Source: Actinomadura_E scrupuli (GTDB lineage Bacteria > Actinomycetota > Actinomycetes > Streptosporangiales > Streptosporangiaceae). From it: a DNA stretch of 64,000 nt. Shown here piece after piece: positions 50,194-59,253 of this stretch. The notes under the pieces were generated by a model. It worked only from the letters and a program-made list of their open reading frames with translations, was not told the DNA's origin and did no database searches. Position 1 is the stretch's first letter. Every line of letters begins with the position of its first letter. A program made the translations under genes and the position numbers. The stretch is from positions 248,001 through 312,000 of the forward strand of contig NZ_JBPCCU010000010.1 of assembly GCF_050971785.1 (NCBI RefSeq), read 5' to 3'.

Positions 50194-51447
50194 GTGACCC
50201 AGGTACTCCTTGACGGCGTGAGCAAGACCTACCCCGGCGGGCACCATGCCGTGGACCGGCTCCGGCTGCGGGTCGGCGACGGCGAGCTGTTCGTGCTGCT
50301 CGGTCCGTCCGGGTGCGGCAAGTCCACCGTCCTGCGGATGATCGCCGGCCTGGAGGACATCACCCAGGGCGATCTGTGGCTCGACGACGTCCACGCCAAC
50401 GATCTCGCCCCCCGGGACCGCAACATCGCGATGATCTTCCAGAACGGCGCGCTGTACCCGCACCTGAGCGTGCGCGGCAACCTGTCGTTCCCGCTGGACA
50501 TGGCCAAGGGCGGCGATCCCTCCGCCACCCGTGAGCGGGTGGTGGAGATGGCCCGCGCGCTGGGCATCGACTCGATGCTCGACCGGCGGCCGGCGACGCT
50601 GTCGGGCGGTCAGCGGCAGCGGGTGGCCATGGGCCGGGCGATGGTGCGCGAGCCGACGCTGTTCCTCATGGACGAGCCGCTGTCCAGCCTGGACGCCGCC
50701 CTGCGCGCCGAGCTGCGGATGGAGATCGGCTCGCTGGTCCGCGCGCTCGGCGTGACGACGGTCTACGTCACGCACGACCAGGTCGAGGCGCTGACCCTCG
50801 CCGACCGCATCGCGATCCTGGACCAGGGGGTGCTGCAGGACGTCGGCACCCCGCAGCAGCTCTACGACGACCCGGCCACCACGTTCGTCGCCGCGTTCCT
50901 CAGCTCACCGCAGCTCAACCTGCTGCAGGCCACCGGGCAGGCCGTCCCGGGCCAGGGGCTCGTGCTGCACCTGGGACCCCAGCGGCTGTGCGTGCCCTGG
51001 ACCGACCGCCGGGCGCCCGCGCTGATGGGCTGTCACGGCAGGCCGCTGATCATCGGCATCCGCCCCGACGCCCTCACGCCGAGCACCCCCGGGGACCCGG
51101 GGCCGCTGCTGTCCGGGCGGTTGCGCGCCCTGGAGTTCCACGGGCACGAATGGCTCGCGCACGCCGAGGCCGGTGTTCCCTCGATCGACGTCGATCCGGC
51201 CGCGGAGCCGCCGCGCACCGCCGAGGCGGCGCCCCGCCGGGCCACCTGGTGGGGGCGGCGCGGGGCGCCCGAGACCCCCCAGCCGGCCGGCCATGCGCAC
51301 GGCCACCACCGCCGGTCGGACCTGGTGTTCCGGGCCGGCTCCGGGAGGGGTCTCACCAAGGGCGAGAACGTCCATCTCGCGGTCGACCTGGACCGGATCC
51401 TCATCTTCGGCCAGGACGGCCACCGCGTCGATCCCGTATACCGCTGA
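50194..51447 (+). CDS. sugar ABC transporter ATPase (MsiK/UgpC-like)
   Basis: A 417-residue CUT1-type ATPase: Walker A GPSGCGKST (about 38-46), Q-loop FQNGALYPHLSV, signature LSGGQRQRVA (about 136), Walker B LFLMDEPLSSLDA, H-loop VYVTHDQ. The C-terminal MalK-like regulatory (TOBE) part (about 240-417) contains an Arg/His/Gly-rich insert (about 345-380). GTG at 50194 follows GAGAGG by 7 bases. It has no permease or binding-protein neighbours and could energise several sugar importers, as MsiK does in Streptomyces. Its divergence from the aminosugar kinase hints at amino-sugar import. Confidence 0.9.
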   Translation: MTQVLLDGVSKTYPGGHHAVDRLRLRVGDGELFVLLGPSGCGKSTVLRMIAGLEDITQGDLWLDDVHANDLAPRDRNIAMIFQNGALYPHLSVRGNLSFPLDMAKGGDPSATRERVVEMARALGIDSMLDRRPATLSGGQRQRVAMGRAMVREPTLFLMDEPLSSLDAALRAELRMEIGSLVRALGVTTVYVTHDQVEALTLADRIAILDQGVLQDVGTPQQLYDDPATTFVAAFLSSPQLNLLQATGQAVPGQGLVLHLGPQRLCVPWTDRRAPALMGCHGRPLIIGIRPDALTPSTPGDPGPLLSGRLRALEFHGHEWLAHAEAGVPSIDVDPAAEPPRTAEAAPRRATWWGRRGAPETPQPAGHAHGHHRRSDLVFRAGSGRGLTKGENVHLAVDLDRILIFGQDGHRVDPVYR

Positions 51448-51495
51448 ACCGGCGCCCGGGGCGCGCCCTGCCGGGTCCCGGCCCGGGGTGACCCC

Positions 51496-52008
51496 CTACC
51501 CGGGGCCCCGCATGAGGTCGGCCTTGAGCGCCTCGAACTCGGCCGCGCTGATCGCCCCGTCCTCGCGCAGCCGGGCCAGCCGCTCCAGTGCCTGGATCCG
51601 GTCGCCCACCGGCCCCGCACCGGGCGGGGCCGCCGGGGAGGTGAACACGCCGGGCGGCATCGGCGTGCCCTGCGCGCGCCGGTGGTGGGTCTCCCACTGC
51701 ATCCGCGCCGTCCGCCGCTGCATCGCCTCGACGTCGTACCTCGGGTCTCCCTCCAGGTCGAAGACCACCTGGAGGGTCTTCGGGTCGTACTTCACCTGGA
51801 GGAGGTCGGCCTCCTTCGGCTTGGACTCGATGATGTAGAACTTCTCGCGCAGGCGGGCCTGGAACGGCGCCCCGCCCTCCGGCCGGACCTCCAGCACGAA
51901 GTCGTAGCTCTGGTAGCTGTTCGAGCTGATGTTGGAGTGCCGTCCCGCGGACAGGACGAGCGCCTGGGCGGTGAGGCCGTTCTTGCGGATGCGACGCTTG
52001 TCGAACAT
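51496..52008 (-). CDS. SHOCT-domain protein
   Basis: A 170-residue protein with a beta-rich N-terminal part (about 1-90) of unknown family and a C-terminal SHOCT motif (DRIQALERLARLREDGAISAAEFEALKADLM, given here only by its ends: starts DRIQALERL, ends FEALKADLM, about 136-166). SHOCT is a small oligomerising/modulating module. ATG at 52008 is preferred: GAGG lies 6 bases upstream; ATG at 52020 would add four residues. It lies 47 bases from the convergent ABC ATPase. Confidence 0.8.
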   Translation of the reverse strand: MFDKRRIRKNGLTAQALVLSAGRHSNISSNSYQSYDFVLEVRPEGGAPFQARLREKFYIIESKPKEADLLQVKYDPKTLQVVFDLEGDPRYDVEAMQRRTARMQWETHHRRAQGTPMPPGVFTSPAAPPGAGPVGDRIQALERLARLREDGAISAAEFEALKADLMRGPG

Positions 52009-52113
52009 CAAAGACCTCATGTCACTCGAGCCGATCCCCCGAGTGTGTCAGCTCTGATCACCATGAAGACCGAAATGTCGCGATCTTGGGCCGGTGTCGT
52101 GGCGGGTCTCCGC

Positions 52114-52566
52114 CTATGCGCTCACGGGCACGAAGATCCACTTCCGGTAGGACCAGTAGCGGAAGGCGGCGCCGAGCAGGGTCCCGGCCAGCATGGCGAT
52201 GTTGTACGAGAGCGCGCCGTCGAGGTGGAGCGAGTAGGTCCGGAAGCCCATGCACAGCGTCTGGATGACCAGGCCGACGCCGTTGAGCGCGAAGAAGACG
52301 GCGATCTCGCGGTGTGAGCCGTCGCTGCAGCTGTCCTTGAACGTCCAGCGCCGGTTCAGCAGGTAGGAGACCAGGGTCGCGGTCATCGTGGGCAGCACCA
52401 CGCCGATCAGCGGGCCGTCCCCCACCCAGTGCCGCATGAGGTTGGCGCCGACAAAAGTGATCAGTGTGCCGAGGGTTCCCACCATGCCGAACGTGACCAG
52501 TTCGCGGACGAAACCGGGGTAGGAGGGGGCGGCCGTGGCGGTACCGGCCTGATCAACGACGCTCAC
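52114..52566 (-). CDS. GtrA-family membrane protein
   Basis: A 150-residue protein with four hydrophobic helices (about 20-42, 47-68, 88-108 and 113-135). The GtrA features are FGMVGTLGTLITF, SYLLNRRWTFKD and the C-terminal FRYWSYRKWIF. GtrA-like proteins help flip lipid-linked sugars or tune cell-wall polymer glycosylation. GTG at 52566 is preferred; GTG at 52599 in the same frame is possible. No glycosyltransferase is directly adjacent. Confidence 0.85.
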   Translation of the reverse strand: MSVVDQAGTATAAPSYPGFVRELVTFGMVGTLGTLITFVGANLMRHWVGDGPLIGVVLPTMTATLVSYLLNRRWTFKDSCSDGSHREIAVFFALNGVGLVIQTLCMGFRTYSLHLDGALSYNIAMLAGTLLGAAFRYWSYRKWIFVPVSA

Positions 52567-52650
52567 TCGACCAAACCATACCCGACCTGCATAAAGCACC
52601 CGTCAGGATCTGGCAAAGTCGATGATCCACTGAGCTCCGGCAGGCCCCGC

Positions 52651-53883
52651 TCAGAGCAGGTCGGTCAGCGGAACGCCCGGATCGGAGAGCCGGTCCCGGT
52701 CGATCGGCTTGCCCGAGCGGATCAGCGCCTGGACGTCGGGGGTGACGTCCCAGATGTTGACGTTCATCCCGGCGACGACCCTGCCCTCCGACAGCCAGAA
52801 CGCGATGAACTCCAGCGCCTCGGTGTCGCCCCGGTAGACGACCTCGTCGTACTCACCCGGCACCACCAGCCCCGAGAACTCCATGCCGAGCTCGTACTGA
52901 TCGGTGAAGAAGAACGGCACCCGGTCGTACCCGACGTCCTGGCCGAGCATCGAGCGGGCGGCCGCCGCCCCGCCGTTGAGGGCGTTGGCCCAGTGCTCGA
53001 CCCGCAGATGGCGGCCGAACAGCGGGTGGTAGTGGCTGGCGACGTCGCCCGCGGCGTAGATGTAGGGGTCGGAGGTGCGCAGCGCGGCGTCCACGACGAT
53101 GCCGTCGTCGACCTCGAGCCCGGCCCCCACGGCGAGCCCGGTGTTGGGCCGGACCCCGACGCCCACGACGACCACGTCCGCGGACAGCTCGGCCCCGGTG
53201 GTGGTCAGGACGGCGGACACCGACTCACCGGTGCCGCGGAGCTCGGCGACCCCGTCGCCGAGCCTGAACTCGACGCCGTGCCGGCGGTGCAGGCTCGCGA
53301 AGACCTCGCCGAGCTCGGGGCCGAGCGACCGGGACAGCGGCGTGGTCTCGGGCTCGATGATCACCACTTCGTTGCCGTACTCGCGGGCCGCCGCCGCGGC
53401 CTCCAGCCCGATCCAGCCGGCCCCGACGACCACGACCCGGCGGCCCCCCGCGGAGAGCGCCTCCCGCAGCCCGGCCGAGTCCTGGAGGGTACGGATGTAG
53501 CGGACGCCCTCCAGGTCGGCGCCGGGCGCCTCGAACCGGCGCGGCGAGGCACCTGTCGTCAGCAGCAACCTGTCATAGCGCACCGGATCTCCCGCGGCGA
53601 GCCGTACCTCGCGGGCGGAGCGGTCGATGCCGGTCGCCGTCACGCCCAGCCGCAGCTCGACCCCGTGCTGCCCGTACCAGCTCTCCTCGTGCACATAGGC
53701 CTTCTCGGCGGGCTCCCGGCCGAGCAGGAAGCCCTTGGTCAGGGGCGGCCGCTCGTAGGGGCGTTCGGACTCGGCGCCGATCAGGACCACGCGGCCGTCG
53801 AAACCCTCCGCGCGCAACGTCTCGGCGGCCTTGGCCCCGGCCAGACTCGCGCCGACGATGACATGGGTCTCCTCGCTGGACAT
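52651..53883 (-). CDS. FAD/NAD(P)H-dependent ferredoxin-reductase-like oxidoreductase
   Basis: A 410-residue flavoprotein with two Rossmann folds: FAD GASLAGAKAAE (about 11-21) and NAD VVGAGWIGLEAAAAA (about 150-164), plus the FAD-closing YIYAAGDVA (about 272). It has the C-terminal reductase domain of the rubredoxin/ferredoxin-reductase (BphA4-like) group. It would pass electrons from NAD(P)H to a small Fe-S protein for an oxygenase, P450 or desaturase, but none adjoins it. ATG at 53883 follows AGGGAGG. It is downstream of the dGTPase-like gene with a 125-base gap. Confidence 0.9.
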   Translation of the reverse strand: MSSEETHVIVGASLAGAKAAETLRAEGFDGRVVLIGAESERPYERPPLTKGFLLGREPAEKAYVHEESWYGQHGVELRLGVTATGIDRSAREVRLAAGDPVRYDRLLLTTGASPRRFEAPGADLEGVRYIRTLQDSAGLREALSAGGRRVVVVGAGWIGLEAAAAAREYGNEVVIIEPETTPLSRSLGPELGEVFASLHRRHGVEFRLGDGVAELRGTGESVSAVLTTTGAELSADVVVVGVGVRPNTGLAVGAGLEVDDGIVVDAALRTSDPYIYAAGDVASHYHPLFGRHLRVEHWANALNGGAAAARSMLGQDVGYDRVPFFFTDQYELGMEFSGLVVPGEYDEVVYRGDTEALEFIAFWLSEGRVVAGMNVNIWDVTPDVQALIRSGKPIDRDRLSDPGVPLTDLL

Positions 53884-54008
53884 ACGGACCTCCCTGTGCG
53901 CCGCGTCACTCGGTCCTCCCCAACCTGGCAGCCAGAGTACCGATGGGGCAAGAGACCACCTCCTGTCACCGCGTGGCGACCGGGGGGCACGTCAGGGGCG
54001 AGCCGAGC

Positions 54009-55262
54009 TCACCCGGCGGTGCCGGCCGAGGTCAGCGCGGCGTGCCGGGCGAGGGCGGAGGTGTCGGTGAGCGAGGCGATCTGGTCGACCACCACCCGTA
54101 GCCGCGCGGGCTCGTCGGGGGCGGCGGCGTAGGCCGCGTGGAAGATCGGCTCCAGGGTGTCCGGTGCGCCCTTGACCAGCAGCTCGGCCAGCTCCAGGAG
54201 CAGCTCGCGCTGCCGGGCGCGGGTGACCTCGTGGCTGATCCAGACGTAGTGGGCGGTGACGGCCTTCAGCACGGAGCACTCCAGCCGGGTGGCCCGCGGG
54301 ATGATCAGGTCGGCGTTGTGCCGGGTCAGCGGCCCGGGGCCGTAGGCGGCCCGGGTGGCGTCCTCGGCGGCCAGGCAGAACCGGCCGATCAGCCAGCTGG
54401 TGAGGTGCTTGAGCGCGGCCAGGGTCCGCGGCGTGCCGTCATAGCTCCGGGGCCAGAACGGCTGGGCCAGCAGCGCGGTGAAGCGCTCCTCCAGCTCCGC
54501 GATATCGGCGTCGCCCTGCGAGCCGTCCAGCGAGGCGCCGTACATCGTGGCCGCCGTCTCGCAGACCGCCCGCCGCTCGGCCGGGTCGGCGAGCTGCTCC
54601 AGCCGCACCGGCCCGGAGACCAGGGCGTCCTCGAGGTCGTGGACCGAGTAGGCGATGTCGTCGGCCCAGTCCATGACCTGTGCCTCGAACGACTGGCGGA
54701 GCCCCGTCACGCCCTCGCGGATCCAGGCGGCGGCCGGGGCGTCGTCGGCGTACACGCCGAACTTGCCGGTGCCCGCGGCGGAGCGCGGCCAGGGGTACTT
54801 CAGGGCCGCGTCCAGCGTGGCGCGGGTCAGGTTGAGGCCGACGCTGCGGCCGTCGGGCGCGAAGGACTTGGGCTCCAGGCGGGTCAGGATGCGCAGGCTC
54901 TGGGCGTTGCCCTCGAAGCCGCCGCAGCCCTCGGCGATGAGGTGCAGCGCCGCCTCCCCGTTGTGCCCGAACGGCGGATGCCCGATGTCGTGGGCCAGAC
55001 AGGCGGTCTCGACCAGGTCGGGGTCACAGCCCAGCGACTTGCCGAGCTCGCGGCCGATCTGGCCGCACTCCAGGGAGTGGGTCAGCCGGGTCCGCAGGAA
55101 GTCGTCCGCCCCGGGGTCGGCCACCTGGGTCTTGGCCGCCAGCCGGCGCAGCGCGGAGCTGTGCAGCACCCTGGCCCGGTCGCGTTCGAAGGCGGTGCGG
55201 TCACGTCGTTTGGCAGACTCCGGCGCCCAGCGCTCGCGGTCGTGCTGCGAATAGCCCTTCAT
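54009..55262 (-). CDS. dgt: dGTPase-like deoxynucleoside triphosphate triphosphohydrolase
   Basis: A 417-residue HD-domain dNTPase. LTHSLECGQIG and CLAHDIGHPPFGHNGE carry the H...HD...D metal ligands (about 60-100), and MDWADDIAYSVHDLEDAL the later Asp (about 194). Such enzymes split dNTPs into deoxynucleosides and triphosphate and control dNTP pools. Length and motifs match the actinobacterial Dgt type. ATG at 55262 has a weak Shine-Dalgarno. YdcF is 82 bases upstream on the same strand. Confidence 0.92.
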   Translation of the reverse strand: MKGYSQHDRERWAPESAKRRDRTAFERDRARVLHSSALRRLAAKTQVADPGADDFLRTRLTHSLECGQIGRELGKSLGCDPDLVETACLAHDIGHPPFGHNGEAALHLIAEGCGGFEGNAQSLRILTRLEPKSFAPDGRSVGLNLTRATLDAALKYPWPRSAAGTGKFGVYADDAPAAAWIREGVTGLRQSFEAQVMDWADDIAYSVHDLEDALVSGPVRLEQLADPAERRAVCETAATMYGASLDGSQGDADIAELEERFTALLAQPFWPRSYDGTPRTLAALKHLTSWLIGRFCLAAEDATRAAYGPGPLTRHNADLIIPRATRLECSVLKAVTAHYVWISHEVTRARQRELLLELAELLVKGAPDTLEPIFHAAYAAAPDEPARLRVVVDQIASLTDTSALARHAALTSAGTAG

Positions 55263-55344
55263 TTGAACCGAGCATAGAACGCGTACGTGACGATCCGGTC
55301 AGCGCCGGATGTCGCCGCCGGAACCGGACGCGGGCGCCGCGGGG

Positions 55345-56055
55345 TCACTGCTCGCCGTAGATCCGGCCGAGGGTGCGATACCACAGCAGCCCCCCGGTCT
55401 CCCGGACGATGTAGTGGAACTGGGTGTCGCGGGTCTGCACGCTGGGACCGCTGTGCGTCGGGGAGGCGGCCGCCTTGATGCCGTTGTCGCCCGCCATGGT
55501 CTTGGAGCGCAGACTGTGCCAGGGGTCGGTGACGATGACGCCCGAGTGCCAGCCGAGCCTGCGGTAGACCTTGCCGATGGCCTCCATCGACTGCAGGGTG
55601 TCCTTGCCCACGGGCACCGAGACGACCTTGTCCGCCGGCACCCGGCCCTTCTCGATCAGCCAGTTGCGCCCGGCCGCGGCCTCGGTGAACCTGTCTCCGG
55701 GCTGCTTGCTGCCCACGGTCACGATGGCCGGGGCGACCTTGTCGCGGTAGAGGTCCAGGGCGTGCTGGAGCCGTGCCCGGAGCGTCGGCGAGGGTACGCC
55801 GTTGTACTGCGCGGCCCCGAGCACGATGATCGCGTCGGAGCGGGGGCGCTCGTCCTGGCGGGCCTGGTACCAGACCCGGGCGCCCAGCGCGAGCGGCGTG
55901 AGCACCACGATCGCGATCAGGCACAGGACCGTCCGCACGGTCCACACCCACCAGCGCCGGGGTCGGCGGCGCGCGGGCTCCGGCGTGGCGGGCTCGTCAT
56001 GGATGGCCGGCTCGTCCGGCGCGAAGGACTCAGGCAATTCCACTTCCACGGTCAT
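55345..56055 (-). CDS. YdcF/SanA-like (DUF218) membrane protein
   Basis: A 236-residue protein with a basic N-terminal tail, one membrane helix (about 37-58) and an extracytoplasmic DUF218 domain (about 72-225) with AIIVLGAAQYNGVPSP, the usual first strand, and VIVTDPWHSLRS. Family members are linked to envelope integrity and vancomycin resistance (SanA/ElyC); the reaction is not known. ATG at 56055. It may be read together with dgt, 82 bases downstream. Confidence 0.85.
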   Translation of the reverse strand: MTVEVELPESFAPDEPAIHDEPATPEPARRRPRRWWVWTVRTVLCLIAIVVLTPLALGARVWYQARQDERPRSDAIIVLGAAQYNGVPSPTLRARLQHALDLYRDKVAPAIVTVGSKQPGDRFTEAAAGRNWLIEKGRVPADKVVSVPVGKDTLQSMEAIGKVYRRLGWHSGVIVTDPWHSLRSKTMAGDNGIKAAASPTHSGPSVQTRDTQFHYIVRETGGLLWYRTLGRIYGEQ

Positions 56056-56339
56056 TCGGCTTCTGGGGGCGGAGACCCTCGCCGGTCAGGCGAGAGAGAG
56101 GTACCCCTTACCTCCTTTCTCACTCTTGAGCATGATCCCGTCACGATCGGTGTCAAGGACCCGGCGGGGTGGTGTGCCGTGTGGCCGGGCCACACCGCCG
56201 GGGAGAGGAGAGGTCGCTCCTCACGTTACGTGAGACGGCACCGGGAGCGGAGAAGGTTCACGCTTATGGCCATTGGTCGTGAAGCAGACCGACGGAGCGG
56301 ACGTCACAGGACGCCCGCTCCGTCAGATCCCTCCCATGC
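56056..56339. other. intergenic region between ydcF-like gene and ppdK
   Basis: A 284-base gap without a credible gene. It contains GAGGTA/TACCTC (near 56098-56112) inverted repeats, a GTGTGGC/GCCACAC hairpin near 56188, and the ppdK terminator at 56291-56324. The ydcF-like promoter probably lies in the first 100 bases. Confidence 0.4.
56291..56324 (-). terminator. terminator of ppdK
   Basis: GACGGAGCGG (56291-56300) and CCGCTCCGTC (56315-56324) form a perfect 10-bp stem with a 14-base loop, 15 bases beyond the ppdK stop. Confidence 0.75.
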
Positions 56340-59030
56340 CTACCGGCCGTCGCCCTCCGTGCCGAGAGCCGCCCGGGCCGCCTCCAGGCGGGCCACCGGG
56401 ATCCGGAACGGCGAACAGGACACGTAGTCCAGCCCGACCTCGTGGAAGAAGTGCACCGATTCCGGGTCACCGCCGTGCTCACCGCAGATGCCCAGCTTGA
56501 TGTCCGGCCGGGTGCCGCGGCCCTCGTCGACGGCGATCCGGACCAGCCGGCCGACGCCCTCCCGGTCGAGGGTCTCGAACGGCGAGACGCCGAAGATGCC
56601 CAGTTCCAGGTAGCGGCTGAAGAACGCCGCCTCGACGTCGTCGCGGGAGAAGCCCCACGTGGTCTGGGTGAGGTCGTTGGTGCCGAAGGAGAAGAACTCG
56701 GCCGCCTCGGCGATCTGGCCCGCGGTGAGCGCGGCCCGGGGCAGCTCGATCATGGTGCCGATCAGGGTGCGCACCTCCACTCCGGTCGACCGCTCGACCT
56801 CGGCCAGCACCCCCTCGGCCTCCTCGCGGGCCGCCTCGAGCTCCTGGACCGCACCGACCAGCGGGATCATGACCTCCGGGCGGGGGTCCCCGCCGGCGGC
56901 CCTGCGCTCGGCCGCCGCCTCTGCGATCGCTCTAACTTGCATCGCAAACAGGCCAGGAATCACCAAACCCAGGCGCACACCCCGCAGCCCGAGCATAGGG
57001 TTCTGTTCGTGAAGCCTGCGGACGGCTTCGAGAAGTCTGGTGTCCCTGAGGTCAGCACCGTTCGGCGTCGCCTTCGCCAGAGCCACCTTGACCGACAGCT
57101 CCGTCAGGTCGGGGAGGAACTCGTGCAGCGGCGGGTCGATCAGCCGGATCGTCACCGGCAGGCCGTCCATCGCCTCCAGGATGCCGAGGAAGTCCTGCTT
57201 CTGCAGGGGCGCCAGGGCGTCGAGCGCCGCCTGGCGGTCCTGCGGGCCCTCGGCCAGGACCAGGTTCTCGACCAGTTGCCGGCGGTCGCCCAGGAACATG
57301 TGCTCGGTGCGGCACAGCCCGATCCCCTGGGCCCCGAACCGGCGGGCGCGGGCCGAGTCCTCGGGGTTGTCGGCGTTGGCCCGCACGAGCAGCCGGCGCA
57401 GCCCGTCCGCGTGGGACATGACGCGGTGCACCGCCCGGACGAGCTCGTCGCCGTCCTCCGGCGCCAGGGTGCCCTCGAAGTAGTCCACGACGGAGGAGTT
57501 CACCACGGGCACCTCCCCGAGGTAGACCGCGCCGGAGGTCCCGTCGATGGAGATGACGTCGCCTTCCTCGATCACCAGGCCGTCGGGGCCGGTGACCCGG
57601 CCCGCCTTGACGTCGACGTCGAGTTCCTCGGCGCCGCAGACGCAGGTCTTGCCCATGCCGCGGGCGACGACGGCGGCGTGCGAGGTCTTGCCGCCCCGGG
57701 AGGTCAGCACGCCCTGGGCGGCGATCATGCCGGTCAGGTCGTCCGGGTTGGTCTCCCGGCGCACCAGGATGACCTGGTCGCCCTGCTCGACGGCGCGCAC
57801 CGCGGCCTCCGAGGTGAACACCACCTTGCCCACGGCCGCGCCGGGCGAGGCGTTCATGCCCTTGGCGATCTTGCGGGCGGAGGCCGACTCGTCGAACCGC
57901 GGGAACATCAGCTGCGCGAGCTGGTCGCCGGTGACCCGGCGCACGGCCTCGTCGAGGTCGATGAGCCCCTGGTCGACGAGCTGGACGGCGATGCGGAACG
58001 CCGCGCCGGCGGTCCGCTTGCCCACCCGGGTCTGCAGCATCCACAGCTTGCCGCGCTCGACGGTGAACTCGATGTCGCAGAGGTCGTGGTAGTGGCTCTC
58101 CAGCGTCTGCATGATCGACAGAAGCTCGTCGTAGGCGGGCTTGTCGATGCCCTCCAGATCGGCGAGGGGGACCGTGTTGCGGATACCGGCGACGACGTCC
58201 TCCCCCTGGGCGTTCTGCAGGTAGTCGCCGTAGATGCCCTGGTTTCCCGAGGCCGGATCGCGGGTGAACGCCACCCCGGTGCCCGAGTCCATGCCCATGT
58301 TGCCGAACACCATGGAGCAGATGTTGACGGCCGTGCCCAGATCGGCGGGGATGCGCTCCTGCCTGCGGTAGAGGATGGCCCGCGGGGCGTTCCACGAGTC
58401 GAACACCGCGTTGATGGCCAGCGTCATCTGCTCGCGCGGGTCGGTGGGGAACTCCCGGCCGGCGTGCTCGCGGACGATGCCCTTGTAGGTCTCGACCAGC
58501 GCCTGGAGGTCCTCGGCCGTGAGGGCCAGGTCGTCGTCGATGCCGTGGGTCCGCTTGAGCCGGTCCAGGGCGTCCTCGAACAGGTCGCCGTCGACGTCCA
58601 GCACGGTCTTGCCGAACATCTGGATCAGCCGCCGGTAGGAGTCCCAGGCGAAGCGCTCGTTGCCGGACTGCTTGGCCAGCCCGAGCACGGACTCGTCGTT
58701 GAGACCCACGTTGAGGACCGTCTCCATCATGCCCGGCATGGAGAACTTGGCGCCGGAGCGGACGGAGACCAGCAGCGGGTCGTCGGGCTGCCCGAGGCGC
58801 TTGCCCATCTGGGCTTCGAGCGCCTCGAGGTTGCGGCCCATCTCCTGCTCGAGACCTTCGGGGAGGCTCCCATGCGCAAGGTAGTGGCGGCAGGCCTCCG
58901 TTGTGATCGTGAACCCTGGAGGCACCGGCAGGCCGAGGTTGGTCATCTCGGCCAGGTTGGCGCCTTTGCCACCCAGCAGGTCCTTGAGGTCCTTGTTTCC
59001 CTCTGTGAAGCCATATACGAACTTCGGCAC
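56340..59030 (-). CDS. ppdK: pyruvate, phosphate dikinase
   Basis: An 896-residue PPDK that interconverts pyruvate + ATP + Pi and PEP + AMP + PPi. The nucleotide-binding domain starts KFVYGFTEGNKDLKDLLGGKGANLAEM. The phospho-His is in GGKTSHAAVVARGMGK (about 455). The PEP-binding barrel has GIGLCRTEHMF and the late GICGEHGGDP cysteine motif. GTG at 59030 is the start, because AAGGAG lies 6 bases upstream; an ATG at 59093 would add a 21-residue tail not seen in the family. It is divergent from the GH15 gene and suggests links between C3 metabolism and trehalose/glycogen use. Confidence 0.96.
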   Translation of the reverse strand: MPKFVYGFTEGNKDLKDLLGGKGANLAEMTNLGLPVPPGFTITTEACRHYLAHGSLPEGLEQEMGRNLEALEAQMGKRLGQPDDPLLVSVRSGAKFSMPGMMETVLNVGLNDESVLGLAKQSGNERFAWDSYRRLIQMFGKTVLDVDGDLFEDALDRLKRTHGIDDDLALTAEDLQALVETYKGIVREHAGREFPTDPREQMTLAINAVFDSWNAPRAILYRRQERIPADLGTAVNICSMVFGNMGMDSGTGVAFTRDPASGNQGIYGDYLQNAQGEDVVAGIRNTVPLADLEGIDKPAYDELLSIMQTLESHYHDLCDIEFTVERGKLWMLQTRVGKRTAGAAFRIAVQLVDQGLIDLDEAVRRVTGDQLAQLMFPRFDESASARKIAKGMNASPGAAVGKVVFTSEAAVRAVEQGDQVILVRRETNPDDLTGMIAAQGVLTSRGGKTSHAAVVARGMGKTCVCGAEELDVDVKAGRVTGPDGLVIEEGDVISIDGTSGAVYLGEVPVVNSSVVDYFEGTLAPEDGDELVRAVHRVMSHADGLRRLLVRANADNPEDSARARRFGAQGIGLCRTEHMFLGDRRQLVENLVLAEGPQDRQAALDALAPLQKQDFLGILEAMDGLPVTIRLIDPPLHEFLPDLTELSVKVALAKATPNGADLRDTRLLEAVRRLHEQNPMLGLRGVRLGLVIPGLFAMQVRAIAEAAAERRAAGGDPRPEVMIPLVGAVQELEAAREEAEGVLAEVERSTGVEVRTLIGTMIELPRAALTAGQIAEAAEFFSFGTNDLTQTTWGFSRDDVEAAFFSRYLELGIFGVSPFETLDREGVGRLVRIAVDEGRGTRPDIKLGICGEHGGDPESVHFFHEVGLDYVSCSPFRIPVARLEAARAALGTEGDGR

Positions 59031-59253
59031 GAGGAGCTCCTTTTCGCTCCGGTTCCACCCTTGGGGCGGGACTGTACCCGTCAAGTCGGCCATCGTTCGT
59101 CGCCCCGTTACCCACCGTACGTTTCCGCAGGTCAACCCGGGCAAAGTGGTCTATTCCAATATGGACATTCCAGACACATTGCCGCGGAAACATGGACGAC
59201 GGATGTCATACCCAACATGATCGGGGGCATTGATGTACAAAGGAGGAGATGCA
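59031..59253. promoter_or_regulatory. ppdK/GH15 divergent promoter region
   Basis: A 223-base gap, AT-richer than its surroundings around 59150-59220, which should hold both promoters. Two strong ribosome sites bound it: AAGGAG for ppdK (59042-59037) and AAAGGAGG (59239-59246) for the hydrolase. No specific operator was recognised. Confidence 0.45.

Noticed and set aside
59031..59093. N-terminal extension of PPDK from the ATG at 59093
   Set aside because: The family starts at the PKFVYGF segment, and an AAGGAG site is placed correctly for the GTG at 59030.
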